Shown: positions 1 to 9,129 of the stretch, piece by piece | How positions within the stretch are numbered: the stretch's first letter is position 1 | Layout: every line of letters begins with the position of its first letter | NCBI RefSeq assembly: GCF_008369295.1 | Contig: NZ_VOBG01000001.1 | Coordinates: 248,001 to 312,000 of the forward strand | DNA: 64,000 nt | Reading direction: 5' to 3' | Source: Pseudomonas sp. ANT_H4 | Lineage (GTDB): Bacteria > Pseudomonadota > Gammaproteobacteria > Pseudomonadales > Pseudomonadaceae | The notes under the pieces: model-generated | Told to the model about the DNA's origin: nothing | Database searches by the model: none | What the model saw: only the letters and a program-made list of their open reading frames with translations | Program-made: the position numbers and the translations under genes

Positions 1-1
1 C

Positions 2-580
2 ACCGGCTCCACTGCCAACTGCTTTATCGATGCGCTGGCCCTGCACAAGGGCGCGTTCGACGGCGCCGTCGCCAGTTCCGAAGCCACCGCCGCACGCCTC
101 AAGGGCCACGGAATTCCGGTGTACGAACTCAACACCGTCAGCGACCTGGAGTTCTACGTGGACGGCGCCGATGAAAGCGACGAACACCTGAACCTGATCA
201 AAGGCGGCGGCGCAGCCCTGACCCGCGAGAAGATCGTCGCAGCCGTGGCCAAGACCTTCATCTGCATCGCCGACGCCAGCAAGCTGGTACCGGTCCTCGG
301 CGCGTTCCCGCTGCCAGTGGAAGTGATCCCCATGGCCCGCAGCCACGTGGCCCGCGAGCTGGTGAAGCTGGGCGGCGACCCGGTGTACCGTGAAGGTGTG
401 CTGACGGATAACGGCAACATCATCATCGACGTGTTCAATATGCAGATCACCAACCCGGTGGAGCTGGAGCGTCAGATCAATGCCATCGTTGGCGTGGTCA
501 CCAATGGCTTGTTTGCAGCGCGTCCTGCGGATGTGTTGCTGCTGGGCACTTCTGAAGGCGTGAAAACCCTTAAGGCTTGA
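2..580 (+). CDS. rpiA: Ribose-5-phosphate isomerase A, 3' part (5' end outside window)
   Basis: Interconverts ribose-5-phosphate and ribulose-5-phosphate in the cytoplasmic non-oxidative pentose phosphate pathway. The frame is already open at base 2 and reads the RpiA phosphate-binding motif [13 protein letters not shown]. It then shows the acidic DGADE motif (about base 160) and [10 protein letters not shown] (about 205), which carry the catalytic residues of the family, and ends with the usual RpiA tail. An internal ATG/GTG near 119 is not the start, because conserved sequence precedes it. Only about the first 25 codons are missing. A 30-bp perfect palindrome follows the stop. In Pseudomonas rpiA normally neighbours ilvA, which would lie to the left. 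Confidence 0.95.
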   Translation, partial: TGSTANCFIDALALHKGAFDGAVASSEATAARLKGHGIPVYELNTVSDLEFYVDGADESDEHLNLIKGGGAALTREKIVAAVAKTFICIADASKLVPVLGAFPLPVEVIPMARSHVARELVKLGGDPVYREGVLTDNGNIIIDVFNMQITNPVELERQINAIVGVVTNGLFAARPADVLLLGTSEGVKTLKA

Positions 581-589
581 CCCTCCCCA

Positions 590-619
590 CTGATGGTTCC
601 CACGCGTGGGAACCATCAG
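590..619. repeat. Perfect 30-bp palindrome after rpiA
   Basis: The arm CTGATGGTTCCCACG is followed directly by its exact reverse complement, so all 15 pairs match with no spacer. It begins 10 bases after the rpiA stop. There is no T-run behind it, so it is not a textbook intrinsic terminator. A transcript could still fold it into a stem and protect the rpiA 3' end. Its core (GTTCCCACGCGTGGGAAC) resembles a palindromic repeat that I recall as common in fluorescent Pseudomonas, so it may be a repeat copy. The rest of the 581-847 gap contains no gene I can support. Confidence 0.8.
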
Positions 620-847
620 CGCTTGTAACAAAAACGCTACTTTCCGCAGCATTTCCGCCCAGCCCCTTCCAAAACTGCGCACCCCATCACGGCATCCCAC
701 GCCGTATCAGGTATCAAATCCGTTACAAATTACACCGAGGCGACCCACGCTTTTAACAATGCGCCAATTCGCGACCCTCCATGGAATGAGGCGCACATTG
801 TGCAAAGGGTCTCGGCTCACGAATCCCAATCACCTCAAGGAAGACCT

Positions 848-2794
848 GTGATCAAGCCTCTAGCCCTCGCTATCAGCGTTGCCAGTGCCCTGCTGTCGAC
901 CCACTCCCTGGCCTACGATTACGGCCAACACGCCAACACCACCCTGGAAAAGCTGATCAACGACTACCCCGGTCGTTATCGCGGCACGGCCAATTTCGCC
1001 GGGGCGGCCGACTGGATGCAGAGCCAGATGGGCAGCGCCTACAACATCAGCCGTCAGGATTTTTCCTGGAGCGGTGGCAGCCGCGCCTCGCAAAACGTGG
1101 TCGCTTATGCCGCCGGCACAAAACCGCAGTACGTGGTGATCGGCGCGCACTTCGACACCTATTTCGGCCGCCCAACCTTGCAAGGCCTGGACGATAACGG
1201 CTCCGGCGCCAGCGTGCTGACGGAAGTGGCGAAGAACCTTGGCGGCCTGCAACTGGAAAACGGCCTGAAAATCGTCGGCTTTGGCGCCGAGGAAGAGGGT
1301 TTGCGCGGCTCAAAGGCGTTCGTCGACTCGCTGAGCGCCAGCCAACGGGCCAACATGTTGGCGATGATCAACCTCGACAGCCTGATAACCGGCGACATGA
1401 TGTATGCCCACGCAGGCCAGAACAGCACCGCCAACCCGGCCCTGGCTTCACTGCGCGAACACACCTTACAGATCGCCAAGGAGTTGAACATCAACCTGTT
1501 CACCAACCCCGGCCTCGACCCGCAATACCCCGCTGGCACCGGCTGTTGCAGCGACGGGGAAGCCTTTGAGGGGCTGAATATCCCGATCCTTTATATCGAA
1601 GCCACCAACTGGGAGCTGGGGGACCTGGACGGCTACACCCAGACCGACAACCCGGCGATTCCCGGTGGCTCGACCTGGCACGACCCCAACGAAGACAACA
1701 AGGCCGTGCTGACCAACGCCTTCGGCCAGGAGCGCATCGACCAGCGTTTGCGGGACTATTCACGCCTGCTCAGCCGCCTGGTACTGGAGTTGACCAACGC
1801 CGACTTGATGGCATCCACCGCTTCGGGCGGCGCGGTTGCGCGCAATATGCAGGACAATCTGCAACGCCAGCACCAGTCCATGGTGCGTCTGCATGATCGC
1901 CGCTGGCTGACACTGCAATCGGCCAGCCGCGAGGTGGGCAGCTTCGATGGCGAGATTGGCGTCGACGGCGAGTACAACCCGGACAGCGGTTTCGACACTG
2001 CGCCCAACCCCGAAGCCCGGCGCTTGGGGCTGCACGCCTTGGGCGACTACCAGTTGAGTTCAACTCTGAATATCGGCGCCAGCCTCAGCTATCTCAACGG
2101 GCGCGACAAGCTGGAACATCGCGGAAAACTGGAAAGCGACACGTGGCAAGCAGCGGTCTACGCCCTGCTGAACGATGGCGGCCCGACCTGGCTGGCGGGC
2201 GACCTGAGCATCGGCCACAGCAGCTTCGATTCCCAGCGCAACCTGGTGATCCAGGCCAATGGTGGGCCAGTACTGCTCAATCAGCACCTGACCGGCGAAA
2301 CCGATGCCTTGTCCCTGGGCGCGCGGGTGCTCGGCGGCTACGACTTCGACTTCGGCGCCATCAAGAGCGGGCCGTTTGCCGGGCTGGACTACAGCCACTA
2401 CCGCATAGATAAATTCCACGAGAAGCAGAACCTGCGAACTGCCCTTGAGTATCAGGAACAGTCCTTCGAATCCCTGGAAGCCAGCCTTGGCTGGCGCGTG
2501 CGTGGCGCCGTCGCCCTGCCCTATGGCTTGAGCCTGATGCCTTATGGCGATATCGCCTGGGTCAAGGAGCTGGCGGATGGTCGACTGGACGATCTTGACT
2601 TGATCGCCCGCGCCGATGGCCAGGCACGTACAGCCAAACTCGGTTCAGTGGACAAGACCTTTGGCCGGGCGCAAGTCGGCAGCCAACTGGCAATCACTCC
2701 GCAGCTTGGGGTGTACGCCGAAGTAAATGGCCGCCTGGGCCACTCCGAGGGCAGCCAGACCGGCTACTCATTGGGCGTGCAATGGATGTTTTGA
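848..2794 (+). CDS. aaaA: AaaA-like autotransporter aminopeptidase (M28 passenger + beta-barrel)
   Basis: Predicted surface-anchored zinc aminopeptidase. I chose the GTG at 848: an AAGGAAG ribosome site lies just upstream and the product starts with a signal peptide (VIKPLALAIS..., cleavage near residue 22). The M28 peptidase domain spans roughly residues 30-320. Its metal or catalytic residues are visible in AHFDT (H101, D103), LDDNGSG, GAEEEG (about E148-E150) and NLDS (D177). The last ~280 residues form an autotransporter barrel ending in the typical aromatic terminus QWMF. Length (648 aa) and position beside rpiA match P. aeruginosa AaaA (PA0328), which removes N-terminal arginine from peptides. 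Arginine specificity here is inferred from that match. Confidence 0.88.
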   Translation: MIKPLALAISVASALLSTHSLAYDYGQHANTTLEKLINDYPGRYRGTANFAGAADWMQSQMGSAYNISRQDFSWSGGSRASQNVVAYAAGTKPQYVVIGAHFDTYFGRPTLQGLDDNGSGASVLTEVAKNLGGLQLENGLKIVGFGAEEEGLRGSKAFVDSLSASQRANMLAMINLDSLITGDMMYAHAGQNSTANPALASLREHTLQIAKELNINLFTNPGLDPQYPAGTGCCSDGEAFEGLNIPILYIEATNWELGDLDGYTQTDNPAIPGGSTWHDPNEDNKAVLTNAFGQERIDQRLRDYSRLLSRLVLELTNADLMASTASGGAVARNMQDNLQRQHQSMVRLHDRRWLTLQSASREVGSFDGEIGVDGEYNPDSGFDTAPNPEARRLGLHALGDYQLSSTLNIGASLSYLNGRDKLEHRGKLESDTWQAAVYALLNDGGPTWLAGDLSIGHSSFDSQRNLVIQANGGPVLLNQHLTGETDALSLGARVLGGYDFDFGAIKSGPFAGLDYSHYRIDKFHEKQNLRTALEYQEQSFESLEASLGWRVRGAVALPYGLSLMPYGDIAWVKELADGRLDDLDLIARADGQARTAKLGSVDKTFGRAQVGSQLAITPQLGVYAEVNGRLGHSEGSQTGYSLGVQWMF

Positions 2795-2834
2795 TTGAGG
2801 TGGCCCCTGCAGGAGCGAGGTGGGTTCGTTGGGT

Positions 2835-3749
2835 TCAGGGTGCCGGCTTCTTGAACACATAGAACAGGTTCGGCTCACTGACCATATAGAGCGTGCCGTG
2901 GTCGTCCATGGCAATCCCTTCGGCTTGGGGTACGCGTTTTTTCAAACCATGGCGTCCCTTGAGCAGCGACAAACTGCTCAAGGGACGACCGTCGATATCC
3001 AGCTCCAGCACCAGAAACGACTCATCGGACAGCGCCAGCAAATGGCCGCTGCGCTCATCGTATTGCAGGCTGGACAGGTCGCGCACAAACAGCCCTGCAT
3101 CGCGCTTGGGGTTGTTGATGACGTGTACCGAGTAGGTTTTTTCTGGTTTGAAATGGGGGAAACCGTGCACTTCGTAGATCAGCATCGGGTCCTTTTCCTT
3201 GGCGACAAACAGCCGTTTGCCCACCGAGTCGTAGGCCAGGCCTTCAAAGCCCTTGTTGCTACCCAGGTGCAAACCCAAGGTCATTTGTTCGGCATCGGCG
3301 GCATCGAGAAACTGGGTGTCGTCCTTCAGGTGAACCTTGATCAACCGTTGCTGGTATTCGTCGCTGATGACGTAGGTGTTCTCGCTGATAAATTCCACCG
3401 CCTCGGCATCGCCAAAGCCCACCAAATGAATACGCCGCACAATTTTGCCACCCAGGGACAGCTCGATCAGTTCGGCGTTTTTATTGGTGACAGTGAACAG
3501 ACTGTTGCGCACCGGATCGTAGGTCAGCGCCGAGACGTCATTGTCCAGGCCGTCGATGACCTGGGCCTCCACAGCGACTTGGTAGCCCGCCAGGCCAATG
3601 GAGCGCTCGTCGGCAGGCTGGCGCCAGGACTGCCAGTTGAACCAGGCACGTTCAAACAGGCGGAACTGCTGAGCGAGCACCCCCACGGCAACGAGGGCGA
3701 TCAGCAACAGGATAAAAAAAGCGGGCTTGGGGCGGGCAAGTCGACGCAT
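2835..3749 (-). CDS. SdiA-regulated family beta-propeller protein (YjiK-like), copy 1
   Basis: A 304-residue protein of the SdiA-regulated (PF06977) family, thought to fold as a beta-propeller outside the cytoplasmic membrane. Residues about 10-28 form one hydrophobic segment after an Arg/Lys-rich start, consistent with a signal anchor or uncleaved signal peptide. The family ending GTLYMVSEPNLFYVF is present. It lies about 120 bp downstream of a paralogue (3871-4797) with the same fold and ending, so the two arose by tandem duplication. Molecular function is unknown for the family. The name comes from regulation of an E. coli member by the quorum regulator SdiA and says nothing about activity. 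Confidence 0.8.
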   Translation of the reverse strand: MRRLARPKPAFFILLLIALVAVGVLAQQFRLFERAWFNWQSWRQPADERSIGLAGYQVAVEAQVIDGLDNDVSALTYDPVRNSLFTVTNKNAELIELSLGGKIVRRIHLVGFGDAEAVEFISENTYVISDEYQQRLIKVHLKDDTQFLDAADAEQMTLGLHLGSNKGFEGLAYDSVGKRLFVAKEKDPMLIYEVHGFPHFKPEKTYSVHVINNPKRDAGLFVRDLSSLQYDERSGHLLALSDESFLVLELDIDGRPLSSLSLLKGRHGLKKRVPQAEGIAMDDHGTLYMVSEPNLFYVFKKPAP

Positions 3750-3870
3750 GGGAGCGGGCTCAAAGTAAAAACTGGCGAATGAATATCACGGCCGCCTGAA
3801 TTTAAGCTTAAACGCACCTGACAGTCTGGTGAATGCCGCTGACAGAGAAGAGTCCGACGTAATCAGTCTG

Positions 3871-4797
3871 CTATTTCTGCTTCTCGAAACGATAGAACAG
3901 ATTTGGCTCACTGACCATGTACAGGGTGCCGTTCTCGTCCATGGTCACACCTTCAGCACGGGGAATGGTGTTCTTCAAGCCGTTGAAGCCGCCGAGCAAG
4001 GTCATGAAGCTGACTTGCTCGCCTGTTCCATCCAACTCCAGCAGCAGGTGGGAATCGGCCGACAGCGCCAACATATGGCCGGTGCGCGGGTCGATGCTCA
4101 GGGCCGAAAGGTTGCGCATGTCCAATTCGGTGCTGGGGTGCTTCTGTTTGTCGCCAACCAGGGCCTGGCTGCCGTCGCTTTTCCAGGTGAACAAGGCCGG
4201 TGGGCGTTCCTCACCCAGTACGAGTTGCTGGTTGCGTTTGTCCCAGGTGATGGCTTCGAACGCTTTGTTCTGGTCCTTGGACGGGCCAAGGTCATAGGTC
4301 GGGAAGTCGGCGAAGGTCAGTTGGCGGGTGCCTGCATCGACCTTGACCAGGGTCAGGGTGTGCATGCGCTCATCGACAATGGCCAGCACGCCGTTCTCCA
4401 TCACGGTCACACCTTCCGGGTTGTTCCAGCCAAGCAGCGGCATCTTGCGCAGCACATCGCCTTGCAGGCTCAGCTCGACCAGGAACGGGTTCTTGCCCAT
4501 GACCGAGAACAGCGTTTTGGTTTGCGGGTTGTAGGCCAGGTCCGAAGCTTCGTCCTTTTCCATCCCCGGCAGTAGCTTGGCGTCGATCACCGCGTGATAG
4601 TCCGGAAGCCAGACGCTTTCCTGGCGCTCTACCGGGCTTTCGAAGCGCTCCAGCACCCATAACACGCCACGGTCGTCCCAGTGCATCGCCCAGGAGACGC
4701 CATAGATGATCGACCCGGCCAGGAACAGCCAGGAATACCAGCGCATGACGAAGCGTGAACGGCGAGAGGGTTTTACTGACGGAAGAGGCACGGCCAT
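3871..4797 (-). CDS. SdiA-regulated family beta-propeller protein (YjiK-like), copy 2
   Basis: A 308-residue paralogue of the gene at 2835-3749. It has a basic N-terminus, one membrane segment (about residues 18-36, starting MRWYSWLFLAGS) and the same closing motif GTLYMVSEPNLFYRF. A GGAAAG ribosome site sits 6 bases before the chosen ATG at 4797. A second in-frame ATG just before the membrane segment (4746) is possible but has weaker support. The two copies are clearly homologous but diverged across the middle, so this is an old duplication. It is probably transcribed ahead of copy 1. Function is unknown. Confidence 0.8.
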   Translation of the reverse strand: MAVPLPSVKPSRRSRFVMRWYSWLFLAGSIIYGVSWAMHWDDRGVLWVLERFESPVERQESVWLPDYHAVIDAKLLPGMEKDEASDLAYNPQTKTLFSVMGKNPFLVELSLQGDVLRKMPLLGWNNPEGVTVMENGVLAIVDERMHTLTLVKVDAGTRQLTFADFPTYDLGPSKDQNKAFEAITWDKRNQQLVLGEERPPALFTWKSDGSQALVGDKQKHPSTELDMRNLSALSIDPRTGHMLALSADSHLLLELDGTGEQVSFMTLLGGFNGLKNTIPRAEGVTMDENGTLYMVSEPNLFYRFEKQK

Positions 4798-4935
4798 TGA
4801 GAACTTTCCAAAAAGTCAGCTATAGGTGATAGCACAGGATCGACAGGCCCGCGTGCCGCAGTCTAGGGATTATCCAGATGAGCTGTGAAAAAAATGCAAC
4901 AAGCCAACGCTGGGCAACCTGGGAACGGGCTTGTC

Positions 4936-4963
4936 GTGGCGAGCGGACTTGCCCGCTCGCCAC
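4936..4963. repeat. REP element (single hairpin)
   Basis: Arms GTGGCGAGCGG and CCGCTCGCCAC separated by six bases. It sits a few bases past the stop of the leftward FAH-family gene. It belongs to the same sequence family as the REP pairs at 16151 and 27394. Confidence 0.85.
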
Positions 4964-4969
4964 AAAGTT

Positions 4970-5635
4970 TTAGCGAACGCTGCTTTCGAAGCGACTGACA
5001 CCCGGTAATTCCAGCACCAGTTCATCACCGGCATTCAACGGCCCCACGCCGGCAGGCGTACCGGTGAGGATCACATCACCCGCCTGCAGCGAAAAGCAGC
5101 CAGCCATGTGCTGGATCATCGGGATAATTGGATTGAGCATGCTGGCGCTATTACCATCCTGGCGCACCTCACCATTGATGGTCAGGCGAATGCCAATGTC
5201 GGCGATGTCCGCAAAACTGCTGCCCACTACAAACGGTGCAATCACCGCCGCGCCGTCGAAGGACTTGGCGATTTCCCACGGCAGCCCCTTGGCTTTCAGT
5301 TCGGCCTGTTTGTCGCGCAGGGTCAGATCCAGGGCCGGAGCGAAGCCAGAGATGGCGTCCAGCACTTCTTCGCGGCTGGGCTTGGTCGACAAGGGCTTGC
5401 CGATCAGTACCGCAATTTCCGCTTCGTAATGCACCGAACCACGCTCGGCAGGAATGGTGAAACCGCCTTCCAGCGCCACGACGCAACTGCCCGGCTTGAT
5501 AAACAGCAGGGGCTCGGTGGGTACCGGGTTATCCAGTTCCTTGGCGTGTTCGGCGTAGTTGCGCCCGATGCACACCACTTTCCCCAGGGGAAAGTGGATA
5601 TTGGTCCCGTCGACGTACTTATGCTGATAGCTCAT
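4970..5635 (-). CDS. Fumarylacetoacetate hydrolase (FAH) family protein
   Basis: A 221-residue, single-domain FAH-fold enzyme. Visible family features are GRNYAEHAKEL near residue 26, the metal-binding HYEAEIAVLIG segment (about 69-79), the DLTLRD motif and the C-terminal GDVILTGTPAGVGPL signature. Small members hydrolyse acylpyruvates or decarboxylate oxaloacetate using Mg2+ or Mn2+; which reaction applies here cannot be read from the sequence. An AGGAG site precedes the ATG. It lies 24 bp downstream of the D-2-hydroxyglutarate dehydrogenase gene on the same strand, so the two are probably co-transcribed. That would fit a role in clearing 2-oxo acids. Confidence 0.88.
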   Translation of the reverse strand: MSYQHKYVDGTNIHFPLGKVVCIGRNYAEHAKELDNPVPTEPLLFIKPGSCVVALEGGFTIPAERGSVHYEAEIAVLIGKPLSTKPSREEVLDAISGFAPALDLTLRDKQAELKAKGLPWEIAKSFDGAAVIAPFVVGSSFADIADIGIRLTINGEVRQDGNSASMLNPIIPMIQHMAGCFSLQAGDVILTGTPAGVGPLNAGDELVLELPGVSRFESSVR

Positions 5636-5659
5636 TGACCCACTCCTGGTTCGTGACTG

Positions 5660-7054
5660 TTAAACAGCGAAAATCTTGCCTGGGTTCATGATCCCGTTCG
5701 GGTCGAACACTGCCTTCACTGCCTTCATGTATTCAATTTCTACTGGCGAACGGGTATAGCTCAGATAATCGCGCTTGGTCATCCCAACGCCGTGTTCGGC
5801 GGAGATCGAACCGTTGTACTTCTCGACGGTTTCGAACACCCACTTGTTGACGGTGGCGCACTTGGCGAAGAACTCGTCCTTGCTCAGGTTTTCCGGCTTG
5901 AGGATGTTCAAGTGCAGGTTGCCGTCGCCGATGTGGCCGAACCAGACAATTTCGAAGTCTGGGTAGTGTTCGCCGACGATCGCGTCAATTTCCTTCAGGA
6001 AAGCCGGGACTTTCGATACGGTGACCGAGATGTCGTTCTTGTACGGCGTCCAGTGAGAAATAGTCTCAGAGATGTACTCGCGCAGCTTCCACAGGTTGTG
6101 CAGCTGGGTTTCGCTCTGGCTCATCACGCCGTCCAGTACCCAGCCCTGCTCGACGCAGTGCTCGAAGGTTTCCAGGGCATCGTTGGCCACTTCTTCAGTG
6201 GTCGCTTCAAATTCCAGCAGCGCGTAGAACGGGCAGTCGGATTCGAACGGCGCCAGCACGTCGCCACGGGCGAGGACCTTGGCCAGGGCTTTGTCGGAGA
6301 AGAATTCGAAGGCGGTCAGGTCCAGCTTGCTCTGGAAGGCGTGCAACACGGGCATGATCGAGTCGAAATCGGCGGTACCGAGAACCATGGCGGTGAGGTT
6401 TTTCGGCGCACGGTCCAGGCGCATGGTCGCTTCAACCACAAAGCCCAAAGTGCCCTCGGCGCCGATAAACAGCTGGCGCATGTCGTAGCCGGTGGCGTTC
6501 TTGATCAGGTCTTTGTTCAGTTCCAGCAGGTCGCCTTTGCCGGTGACCACTTTCATGCCCGCGACCCAGTTGCGGGTCATGCCGTAGCGAATCACCTTGA
6601 TCCCGCCGGCATTGGTGCCGATATTGCCGCCAATCTGGCTGGAGCCGGACGACGCGAAGTCCACCGGATAGTACAGGCCCTTTTCTTCGGCGGTGTTCTG
6701 CAACTGCTTGGTGACCACGCCCGGTTGGCACACGGCGGTGCGATCGGTGAGGTTCACGTCGAGGATCTGGTTCATATAGTCGAACGACACCACCACTTCG
6801 CCATTGGCGGCTACCGCTGCGGCCGAAAGGCCAGTGCGGCCACCAGATGGCACCAGCGCGACCTTGTGTTCATTGGCCCAGCGAACAATGGCCTGCACCT
6901 GCTCAGTGGTCTTCGGGAAGACAATGGCGGTAGGGGCCGGGGCGAAATGCTTGGTCCAATCCTTGCCGTAAGCATTCAGGGAGTCGGCATCGGTCAGGAC
7001 CTTGCCAGGCTCAACCAGGGTCTTTAGCTCATCAATCAGGGCAGGATGGGTCAT
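5660..7054 (-). CDS. FAD-linked D-2-hydroxyglutarate dehydrogenase
   Basis: A 464-residue flavoprotein with an N-terminal FAD-binding type 4 (PCMH) domain (PSGGRTGLS, then SSGSSQIGGNIGTNAGG) and a C-terminal FAD-oxidase domain ending with GSISAEHGVGMTKRDYL and FDPNGIMNPGKIF. The fold covers D-lactate and D-2-hydroxyglutarate dehydrogenases. I favour D-2-hydroxyglutarate because the gene is divergent from serA: in P. stutzeri the orthologous enzyme re-oxidises the D-2-hydroxyglutarate made by SerA and thereby drives serine synthesis. The start is uncertain. MTHPALIDEL at 7054 matches my memory of orthologues and has a GAGAG site; in-frame ATGs at 7078 and 7084 would add 8-10 residues. Confidence 0.88.
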   Translation of the reverse strand: MTHPALIDELKTLVEPGKVLTDADSLNAYGKDWTKHFAPAPTAIVFPKTTEQVQAIVRWANEHKVALVPSGGRTGLSAAAVAANGEVVVSFDYMNQILDVNLTDRTAVCQPGVVTKQLQNTAEEKGLYYPVDFASSGSSQIGGNIGTNAGGIKVIRYGMTRNWVAGMKVVTGKGDLLELNKDLIKNATGYDMRQLFIGAEGTLGFVVEATMRLDRAPKNLTAMVLGTADFDSIMPVLHAFQSKLDLTAFEFFSDKALAKVLARGDVLAPFESDCPFYALLEFEATTEEVANDALETFEHCVEQGWVLDGVMSQSETQLHNLWKLREYISETISHWTPYKNDISVTVSKVPAFLKEIDAIVGEHYPDFEIVWFGHIGDGNLHLNILKPENLSKDEFFAKCATVNKWVFETVEKYNGSISAEHGVGMTKRDYLSYTRSPVEIEYMKAVKAVFDPNGIMNPGKIFAV

Positions 7055-7258
7055 CGACAGAACTCTCGAACAATTCATGGTCATCCTGAGAACGCTTCAC
7101 GTCGCAGGAATGGGTGTTTAGCGGGGCACGTATGCTAGCATACCGCCCCCGCAGGATAGTGCCCAAGGGCGTTCTGCGGTGACGGCTTTCCTGCCGTCCG
7201 GGTCAGCTTGCGCTGCTCGACTCCCTGCCAATTTTCTCCGGGATACAGGTTTACGCAG

Positions 7259-8488
7259 ATGAGCAAGACTTCTCTCGATAAGAGCAAGATCAAGTTCCTT
7301 CTTCTGGAAGGCGTCCACCAATCGGCCGTCGACGTCCTGAAGGCCTCCGGGTACACCAGCATTGAGTACATCACCAGTTCTCTGCCGGAATCCCAGCTCA
7401 AGGAAAAGATCGCCGACGCGCATTTTATCGGCATCCGCTCCCGCACCCAGTTGACCGAAGAAATCTTCGACCATGCCAAGAAACTTGTGGCTGTAGGGTG
7501 TTTCTGCATCGGCACCAACCAGGTCGACCTCAACGCGGCGCGCGAGCGCGGCATCGCGGTGTTCAACGCACCGTATTCCAACACCCGTTCCGTTGCTGAA
7601 CTGGTGCTGGCCGAGGCCATCCTGCTGCTGCGCGGTATCCCTGAGAAGAACGCTTCCTGCCACCGTGGCGGCTGGATCAAAAGCGCGGCCAACTCCTTCG
7701 AAATCCGCGGCAAGAAGCTGGGTATCGTCGGTTACGGCTCGATCGGCACGCAATTGTCGGTCCTGGCCGAAGGCCTGGGCATGCAGGTGTACTTCTACGA
7801 CACCCTGACCAAATTGCCGCTGGGCAACGCCACTCAGGTCTCCAGCCTGACTGAGCTGCTGGGCATGTCGGACATCGTCACCCTGCACGTTCCGGAAACC
7901 GCTGAAACCCAGTGGATGATGGGCGAGAAAGAAATCCGCGCCATCAAGAAGGGCGGAATCTTGATCAACGCTGCTCGCGGCACCGTGGTCGAACTGGACG
8001 CCCTGGCCGACGCGATCAAGGACAAGCACCTGATCGGCGCCGCCATCGACGTGTTCCCGGTAGAGCCTCGCTCCAACGACGACATCTTCGAAAGCCCGCT
8101 GCGTGGCCTGGACAATGTGATCCTGACCCCGCACATCGGCGGTTCCACCGCTGAAGCCCAGGCCAACATTGGCCTGGAAGTGGCGGAGAAGCTGGTCAAG
8201 TACAGCGACAACGGTACATCGGTGTCCTCGGTCAACTTCCCGGAAGTGGCTCTGCCGGCTCACCCTGGCAAGCACCGCCTGCTGCACATCCACAAGAACA
8301 TTCCGGGTGTGATGAGCGAGATCAACAAGGTCTTCGCGGAAAACGGCATCAACATTTCCGGTCAGTTCCTGCAGACCAACGAGAAAGTCGGCTACGTCGT
8401 CATCGACGTCGACGCCGAGTACTCGGACCTGGCGCAAGAGAAGCTGCAGCACATCAACGGCACGATTCGTAGCCGCGTGTTGTTCTAG
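7259..8488 (+). CDS. serA: D-3-phosphoglycerate dehydrogenase
   Basis: Catalyses the first step of phosphorylated L-serine synthesis, 3-phosphoglycerate to 3-phosphohydroxypyruvate, in the cytoplasm. The bacterial form also reduces 2-oxoglutarate. The chosen ATG at 7259 gives MSKTSLDKSK and 409 residues, the usual size. Visible features are the NAD-binding LGIVGYGSIGTQ motif (about residue 155), the catalytic LINAARGTVVE segment, PHIGGSTAEAQ with the catalytic His, and a C-terminal ACT domain (about 335-409) that in E. coli senses serine. It is divergent from the D-2-hydroxyglutarate dehydrogenase gene and closed by a strong terminator. Confidence 0.97.
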   Translation: MSKTSLDKSKIKFLLLEGVHQSAVDVLKASGYTSIEYITSSLPESQLKEKIADAHFIGIRSRTQLTEEIFDHAKKLVAVGCFCIGTNQVDLNAARERGIAVFNAPYSNTRSVAELVLAEAILLLRGIPEKNASCHRGGWIKSAANSFEIRGKKLGIVGYGSIGTQLSVLAEGLGMQVYFYDTLTKLPLGNATQVSSLTELLGMSDIVTLHVPETAETQWMMGEKEIRAIKKGGILINAARGTVVELDALADAIKDKHLIGAAIDVFPVEPRSNDDIFESPLRGLDNVILTPHIGGSTAEAQANIGLEVAEKLVKYSDNGTSVSSVNFPEVALPAHPGKHRLLHIHKNIPGVMSEINKVFAENGINISGQFLQTNEKVGYVVIDVDAEYSDLAQEKLQHINGTIRSRVLF

Positions 8489-8509
8489 GTTTCAAGCGTC
8501 CACGAAAAA

Positions 8510-8536
8510 GGGAGACCCTCGGGTCTCCCTTTTTTT
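8510..8536 (+). terminator. Intrinsic terminator after serA
   Basis: GGGAGACCC and GGGTCTCCC form a tight GC stem followed by seven Ts. A run of As precedes the stem, so it can also end the convergent leftward gene at 8550. Confidence 0.93.
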
Positions 8537-8549
8537 GTCTGAACAAATC

Positions 8550-8990
8550 TTACTTAACGTTAACCGTAATGACTTTAGACGCTACAGTCGGGTTGAACTG
8601 CATGTGCAGCTTGTCGCCGGCCACCAGTTGCAAGGTGTGCTTACCTGGAGTGAGGGTCAGTTCGGTTTCGGTCTGGGCCTTGCCGTAGTGGATCACGGTG
8701 TCGGTAGCCGGAATCGGCACGCTGGCGTCAGGCAGTGCTTTCTGGTCGACCAGCAGGTGGTGGTGACCGGTGCCTGGGGTCTGGTCGGTGGCTGGGGCCA
8801 GTTTCAGGCCTCCCATGCCGAACTTGACGGTGAAGGTCTTATCGACAGTGGCGCCGTCTTTGGGCGAGACGATGAAGACTTTGGCATCAGCCGGTGGTTC
8901 GCTACGAGGGATACCGTCTGCGGCAGTCGCCAGCATCGAAGCACCCAGCAATAGGCTGGCCAGGGTTGCACGGGACAAAAAGGCTTTCAT
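8550..8990 (-). CDS. DUF4399 family exported protein
   Basis: A 146-residue exported protein. The chosen ATG at 8990 has a GGAGAAG site three bases upstream and gives a clear signal peptide (MKAFLSRATLASLLLGASML, cleaved near ATAADG). The mature part matches DUF4399: a short Ig-like beta domain with SPKDGATVDKTFTVKFGM, GHHHLLVD and LTPGKHTLQLVAGD. The histidine cluster GTGHHHLLVD could bind a metal, but nothing in the sequence proves it. Function is unknown and location is probably periplasmic. It is convergent with serA and shares its terminator. Confidence 0.85.
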   Translation of the reverse strand: MKAFLSRATLASLLLGASMLATAADGIPRSEPPADAKVFIVSPKDGATVDKTFTVKFGMGGLKLAPATDQTPGTGHHHLLVDQKALPDASVPIPATDTVIHYGKAQTETELTLTPGKHTLQLVAGDKLHMQFNPTVASKVITVNVK

Positions 8991-9129
8991 TAACTTCTCC
9001 AGTTTTTTTGTGAAATCTGTAGGGTTATGACAACTTAGCGACAAATCGTTGTCCAAGGCACTCAACACCATAGCAAAGCAAAGCGAGTCTGAACGACGCC
9101 TCGCACATTCGAATTCTTTAGGAGTGACC

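Noticed and set aside
2804..2834. REP-like words after aaaA (GCAGGAGCGAGGTGG)
   Set aside because: Only one arm is present and no hairpin partner exists, so I do not call a repeat.
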